DNA from: Nocardia mangyaensis
GTDB taxonomy: Bacteria; Actinomycetota; Actinomycetes; Mycobacteriales; Mycobacteriaceae
Length of the DNA stretch: 64,000 bases
Reading direction: 5' to 3'
Assembly: GCF_001886715.1 (NCBI RefSeq)
Contig: NZ_CP018082.1
Span: 7,006,001-7,070,000, forward strand
The notes under the pieces are model-generated. The model searched no databases, was not told the origin of the DNA, and saw only the letters and a program-made list of their open reading frames with translations. The position numbers were made by a program, and so were the translations under genes. Shown here piece after piece: positions 61,348 to 64,000 of this stretch (its first letter is position 1; every line of letters starts with the position of its first letter).

Positions 61348-62013
61348 TCAGGAGTTGAGGAACCGGCGCCACTGGACCATCAGCGGGTACTTCGCGGTGA
61401 CGGAGCCGAAGCGGACGCGCCCGTGCACGACCAGGTGCAGCGGGCCGATCGGCGGGCCGGTGCGGACCTTGTTGTTGGCGCTGGAGCCGACCAGGTCGAG
61501 GCCGTTGAGGTCGACGGTGGCGGCGGCGGGGACGAGCAAGGTGAGGCTGGTGCAGTAGTCGTCCATCCGGATCTCGACGATCTGGGTCTGCATGACCGCC
61601 TCGGTGAAATCCAGGGTGACACTGGACATGAGGTTGTTGAGGTGCAGGACCGGTGGCACCTGCCAGGGCCCGCGGCGGTTCACCCCGGACAGGCGACTGC
61701 GGATCAGGCCGGGCGTCGATCCGCCGGGCGGCGTCGGGCGCGGACGCGGCATGGCGGCCGGTTGGGGTGTGCCCGCCACGCGCATTCCGGGCAGGTCGAC
61801 GAGCACGGCATTGAGTTCGCCGCGAGTCTTGGCGCCGAGCGCGGTGTCCATGCGCTCGGTGAACTCGCCGAGCGAGAGCATGCCGAGGCCGACGGCGCGT
61901 TGCAGCAACTGGCCGACGTGCTCGCGTTCGGCGTCGGACACGCGCAGTTCCCGGTCGGCGACCGGACCTTCGGTCGTCGCGCCGGGTACGAAGAGGGATT
62001 CGGGACCGCCCAT
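61348..62013 (-). CDS. DUF1707 (SHOCT-like) domain protein (221 aa)
   Basis: N-terminal DUF1707 segment ELRVSDAEREHVGQLLQRAV then GMLSLGEFTERMDTALGAKT, which in actinobacteria is found on small regulatory or membrane-associated proteins. A Pro-rich linker leads to a C-terminal beta-rich domain (MSSVTLDFTEAVMQTQIVEI, then GPPIGPLHLVVHGRVRFGSV) resembling DUF2154/LiaF-like C-terminal repeats. Adjacent to a two-component system, so a stress-sensing role is plausible. Start ATG 62013. Confidence 0.75.
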   Translation of the reverse strand: MGGPESLFVPGATTEGPVADRELRVSDAEREHVGQLLQRAVGLGMLSLGEFTERMDTALGAKTRGELNAVLVDLPGMRVAGTPQPAAMPRPRPTPPGGSTPGLIRSRLSGVNRRGPWQVPPVLHLNNLMSSVTLDFTEAVMQTQIVEIRMDDYCTSLTLLVPAAATVDLNGLDLVGSSANNKVRTGPPIGPLHLVVHGRVRFGSVTAKYPLMVQWRRFLNS

Positions 62014-62062
62014 GTCATCGAGGGTAACCAGGGCGACCGGTCCCGCGCATCAGGGCAAACCC

Positions 62063-62719
62063 CTATTCCAGACCCTGTTCTATCGCGTAGCGGGTGAGCT
62101 CCACCCGATTGGCCAGCTGCAGTTTGCGCAGCGTGGCCTGCACATGGTTCTCCACCGTGCGATGCGACAGACTCAGCCGCGACGCGATCTGCTTGGCCGA
62201 GAGCCCCTTGGCGACCATCCGCAGCACCTCGGTCTCCCGTTCGGTCAGCGAGGGCCGATGGGGCTGATCGGCGGCGACGGGCGCGGTGGCCATCCGCCGG
62301 TACTCACCGAGCACCAGGCCGGCCAGGCCGGGCGTGAACACCGGCTGACCGGCCGCGGTCGCCCGCACGGCCTCGATCAGCTCGCTCGCCGAGGCGCTCT
62401 TCACCAGGTATCCGCTGGCACCGGCCTTGATCGCGTCGAGCACATCATCGCGTTCGGCCGAGGCCGACAGCACGAGCACCCGGCTGTGCGGCGAGACCCG
62501 CAGCACCTCGGCGGTGGCGGCGGCCCCGTTGCCGTCGGTGAGCTGCATGTCCATCAGCACCACGTCGGGTTGCACGGCGGCGGCGCGGCGGGTCGCCGTG
62601 CCGACCCCGTCGGCGGTGGCGGGCACGGCGAAACCGGCCTCGGTGAGATCGCGCGAGACGCCTTCGCGCCACATCGGGTGGTCGTCGACCACCATCACCG
62701 TGATCACGTCATCGGGCAT
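62063..62719 (-). CDS. NarL/FixJ-family response regulator (218 aa)
   Basis: Receiver domain with phosphoacceptor Asp in VVLMDMQLTDG, the acidic pair VVDDHPMW, and conserved Lys in GYLVKSASA. LuxR-type HTH at the C-terminus (LTERETEVLRMVAKGLSAKQ, then RTVENHVQATLRKL). ATG 62719 has CAGGAG upstream. It lies 17 bases after the sensor kinase gene, so they form one operon. Related MacRS-type pairs respond to envelope stress. Confidence 0.92.
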   Translation of the reverse strand: MPDDVITVMVVDDHPMWREGVSRDLTEAGFAVPATADGVGTATRRAAAVQPDVVLMDMQLTDGNGAAATAEVLRVSPHSRVLVLSASAERDDVLDAIKAGASGYLVKSASASELIEAVRATAAGQPVFTPGLAGLVLGEYRRMATAPVAADQPHRPSLTERETEVLRMVAKGLSAKQIASRLSLSHRTVENHVQATLRKLQLANRVELTRYAIEQGLE

Positions 62720-62736
62720 CGTCGCTCCTGCCTCGC

Positions 62737-63915
62737 TCAGCGCGCCGGGTGGCGCGGGATCCGGAATTCCCATTCGGTGCCGAAGTTCGCGCCCTCGGTG
62801 AGCAGTTCCGCGACCCCGCCCAGCGCGCCGATCCGCCCGACGATGGAGCGCGAAACCCCCATCCGCCCTTCGGCTTCCGCCGCGGCGAGACGACCGGCCG
62901 GAATCCCGGCGCCGTCGTCGCGCACGCTCACCACCAGCATGTCACCGGTGTCCTCCAGCAGCACATAGGCTTTCGCGCCCGCCCCGGCGTGCAACTCGAC
63001 ATTCGACAGCGCGGTCACCACCGCGGCGGCGATCTCGTGCGCGGCGCCACGCCCGATGAGCACCGGCTCACCGGGGGTCGCCACCGACACCTTCGGTGTG
63101 GCCAGGGTGGTCAGCAAGGGCCGCAGATCCACCTCGGCGGCACCGGAATCCGGTCGCTCGCCCTGCTCGGACAGCAGTACCCGCAGCGCCACCTCCTGCT
63201 CGCCTGCCCGCTGCGCGAGTTCGGCCGCTGAACCGCCGATCTCGTCACCACGGCGTTTGATGTAGGCCAAGACCTGCAGCACGCCGTCGTGCACCTCGCG
63301 CGCGAGCCGCTCGCGTTCCTGCGCGGCCGCGGTGATGCGCAGGGCGCGTTCGAGCTGGCCCTGGGCCCGTCGCGCGGTATTGGCGGCCAAACCGAGAGCC
63401 AATCCGACCGAGACGAGTACCGGTGCGGTGGCATCGCCCCACACGTCCTGTCCCCACTGCTCACGCACCGTCACCACCACCGCCGACATGCCGAGCCCGG
63501 CGAGGACCCCGGCGACCGGACCGCGCAGGATGGCCATCGAGATCACCGAATTCGCGATCCACAGCGTCGTCGGCAGGGTCTGATGTCCGTGGTACCAGTC
63601 GTAATCGGCGACCAGGCGGGTCGAGGCAATCAGCGCGACGGTCACCACCTGATCACCGAACACCACCCAGCCGCGAATCCGCCCGGTGGCCTCGGGGAAG
63701 TACCACTGCGAGAGCAGCAGCGCCGAACTGCCCGACCAGATCACCATCAGCGCGATCAGCATCCAGCTCAGTCGCGGATGCTCGTAGTACGACACCGACG
63801 CGATCTGCTGGCCGATCGCGTACAGCAGCGTGACCAGCCGAAACGCCTGGGCAGCCCGCCACAGGGGCGCGGTCGCCGCGTCGGCCGAACTCAGCTCAGC
63901 TGTGTGGGTCCGCAT
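62737..63915 (-). CDS. Sensor histidine kinase, NarL/MacS-type (392 aa)
   Basis: Five or six N-terminal membrane helices (residues about 20-190), a HisKA_3 dimerisation domain with the phospho-acceptor His in ERLAREVHDGVLQVLAY, and an ATPase domain with VRDDGAGIPAGRL. The Asn box is modified (TALSNVELHAGAGA). No large extracellular sensor domain is present, so the signal is probably in the membrane. ATG 63915. It pairs with the downstream response regulator. Confidence 0.9.
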   Translation of the reverse strand: MRTHTAELSSADAATAPLWRAAQAFRLVTLLYAIGQQIASVSYYEHPRLSWMLIALMVIWSGSSALLLSQWYFPEATGRIRGWVVFGDQVVTVALIASTRLVADYDWYHGHQTLPTTLWIANSVISMAILRGPVAGVLAGLGMSAVVVTVREQWGQDVWGDATAPVLVSVGLALGLAANTARRAQGQLERALRITAAAQERERLAREVHDGVLQVLAYIKRRGDEIGGSAAELAQRAGEQEVALRVLLSEQGERPDSGAAEVDLRPLLTTLATPKVSVATPGEPVLIGRGAAHEIAAAVVTALSNVELHAGAGAKAYVLLEDTGDMLVVSVRDDGAGIPAGRLAAAEAEGRMGVSRSIVGRIGALGGVAELLTEGANFGTEWEFRIPRHPAR

Positions 63916-64000
63916 CGCCGGGCTCCGGCTCGATCCTGTGTTCTTCCTTGCGCAGCACGCGCCCGATGTCGAACCGGCCCGCCTCGGGTTTGTCCGGCTC
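63896..64000 (-). CDS. C-terminal fragment of an unknown protein (right edge)
   Basis: The last 34 codons of a minus-strand gene end at TGA 63898-63896, overlapping the histidine kinase start by 20 bases. The tail reads RFDIGRVLRKEEHRIEPEPG, basic then acidic, with no recognisable domain. The overlap implies co-transcription with the two-component genes. The start lies beyond the window. Confidence 0.6.
   Translation of the reverse strand, partial: EPDKPEAGRFDIGRVLRKEEHRIEPEPGDADPHS

Noticed and set aside
1..64000. CRISPR arrays, rRNA genes, insertion sequences and integrase genes
   Set aside because: No regularly spaced repeats, rRNA-like sequence, transposase or recombinase motifs were found in any frame inspected.

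Overview
The window comes from a high-G+C actinobacterium with a mycolic-acid envelope, probably Nocardia or a close relative (order Mycobacteriales). It encodes an MmpL3-type TMM exporter, an AftD arabinofuranosyltransferase, an antigen-85-like mycolyltransferase and a GTP-type PEP carboxykinase. The block from about 17.1 to 58.9 kb carries the same genes as M. tuberculosis Rv0206c-Rv0243, with local rearrangement (mmpL3, NYN protein, trmB, GTPase pair, pckG, aldehyde dehydrogenase, methyltransferase, glycosyltransferase, membrane proteins, acyltransferase, aftD, lpqI, tetR, htdX, fabG4, fadA2). The genus is inferred.

Region 1 (1-14,181) is a phage-derived cluster read mostly on the minus strand. 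From right to left it has an XRE regulator (plus strand), a divergent DNA-binding protein, an ImmA/IrrE-like protein, a LysB-type esterase, a 29-aa peptide, two holin-like membrane proteins, then tail terminator, major tail protein, a 48-aa protein, G/GT chaperones joined by a -1 frameshift, a short tape measure, Dit-like and Gp37-like tail-tip proteins, and minor tail proteins running off the left edge. No capsid, portal, terminase or integrase is seen. Where head genes should precede the tail terminator there are lysis and regulatory genes. This is the layout expected of a siphovirus-derived (F-type) tailocin. Two unusual features stand out: a tandem pair of low-G+C membrane genes on the opposite strand between chaperone and tape measure (candidate immunity or cargo), and a roughly 170-190 bp structured element in two copies, one in the leader of the lysis genes and one in the leader of the tail genes.

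Region 2 (14.2-17.1 kb) is sparse: small secreted proteins with GSA/GSG motifs, a doubtful membrane ORF, and a hicAB toxin-antitoxin pair whose hicA is frameshifted. A perfect 45-bp palindrome lies just upstream of hicA.

Region 3 (17.1-31.8 kb) holds lipid and wall metabolism: htdX-fabG4 divergent from fadA2, an Ag85-like esterase, secreted proteins, a 6-phosphogluconate dehydrogenase, a VanW protein, a DUF5685 protein with a Cys-rich tail, a TetR regulator with LpqI (NagZ-like), a universal stress protein and isochorismate synthase. The same palindrome lies before tetR and between fabG4 and fadA2, suggesting one TetR regulon.

Region 4 (31.7-45.6 kb) is an envelope polysaccharide locus: DUF2613, AftD, acyltransferase, DUF3068, flippase-like and GT-C-like membrane proteins, an Rpn-type nuclease, a GT4 glycosyltransferase and a methyltransferase. 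Several of the membrane proteins carry low-complexity loop insertions.

Region 5 (45.6-64 kb) has an aldehyde dehydrogenase behind two KstR-like boxes, pckG, a GTPase pair, trmB-NYN-mmpL3 as a tight operon (MmpL3 with a very long disordered tail), a DUF2339 membrane protein, a DUF1707 protein, and a NarL/MacS-type two-component system at the right edge.
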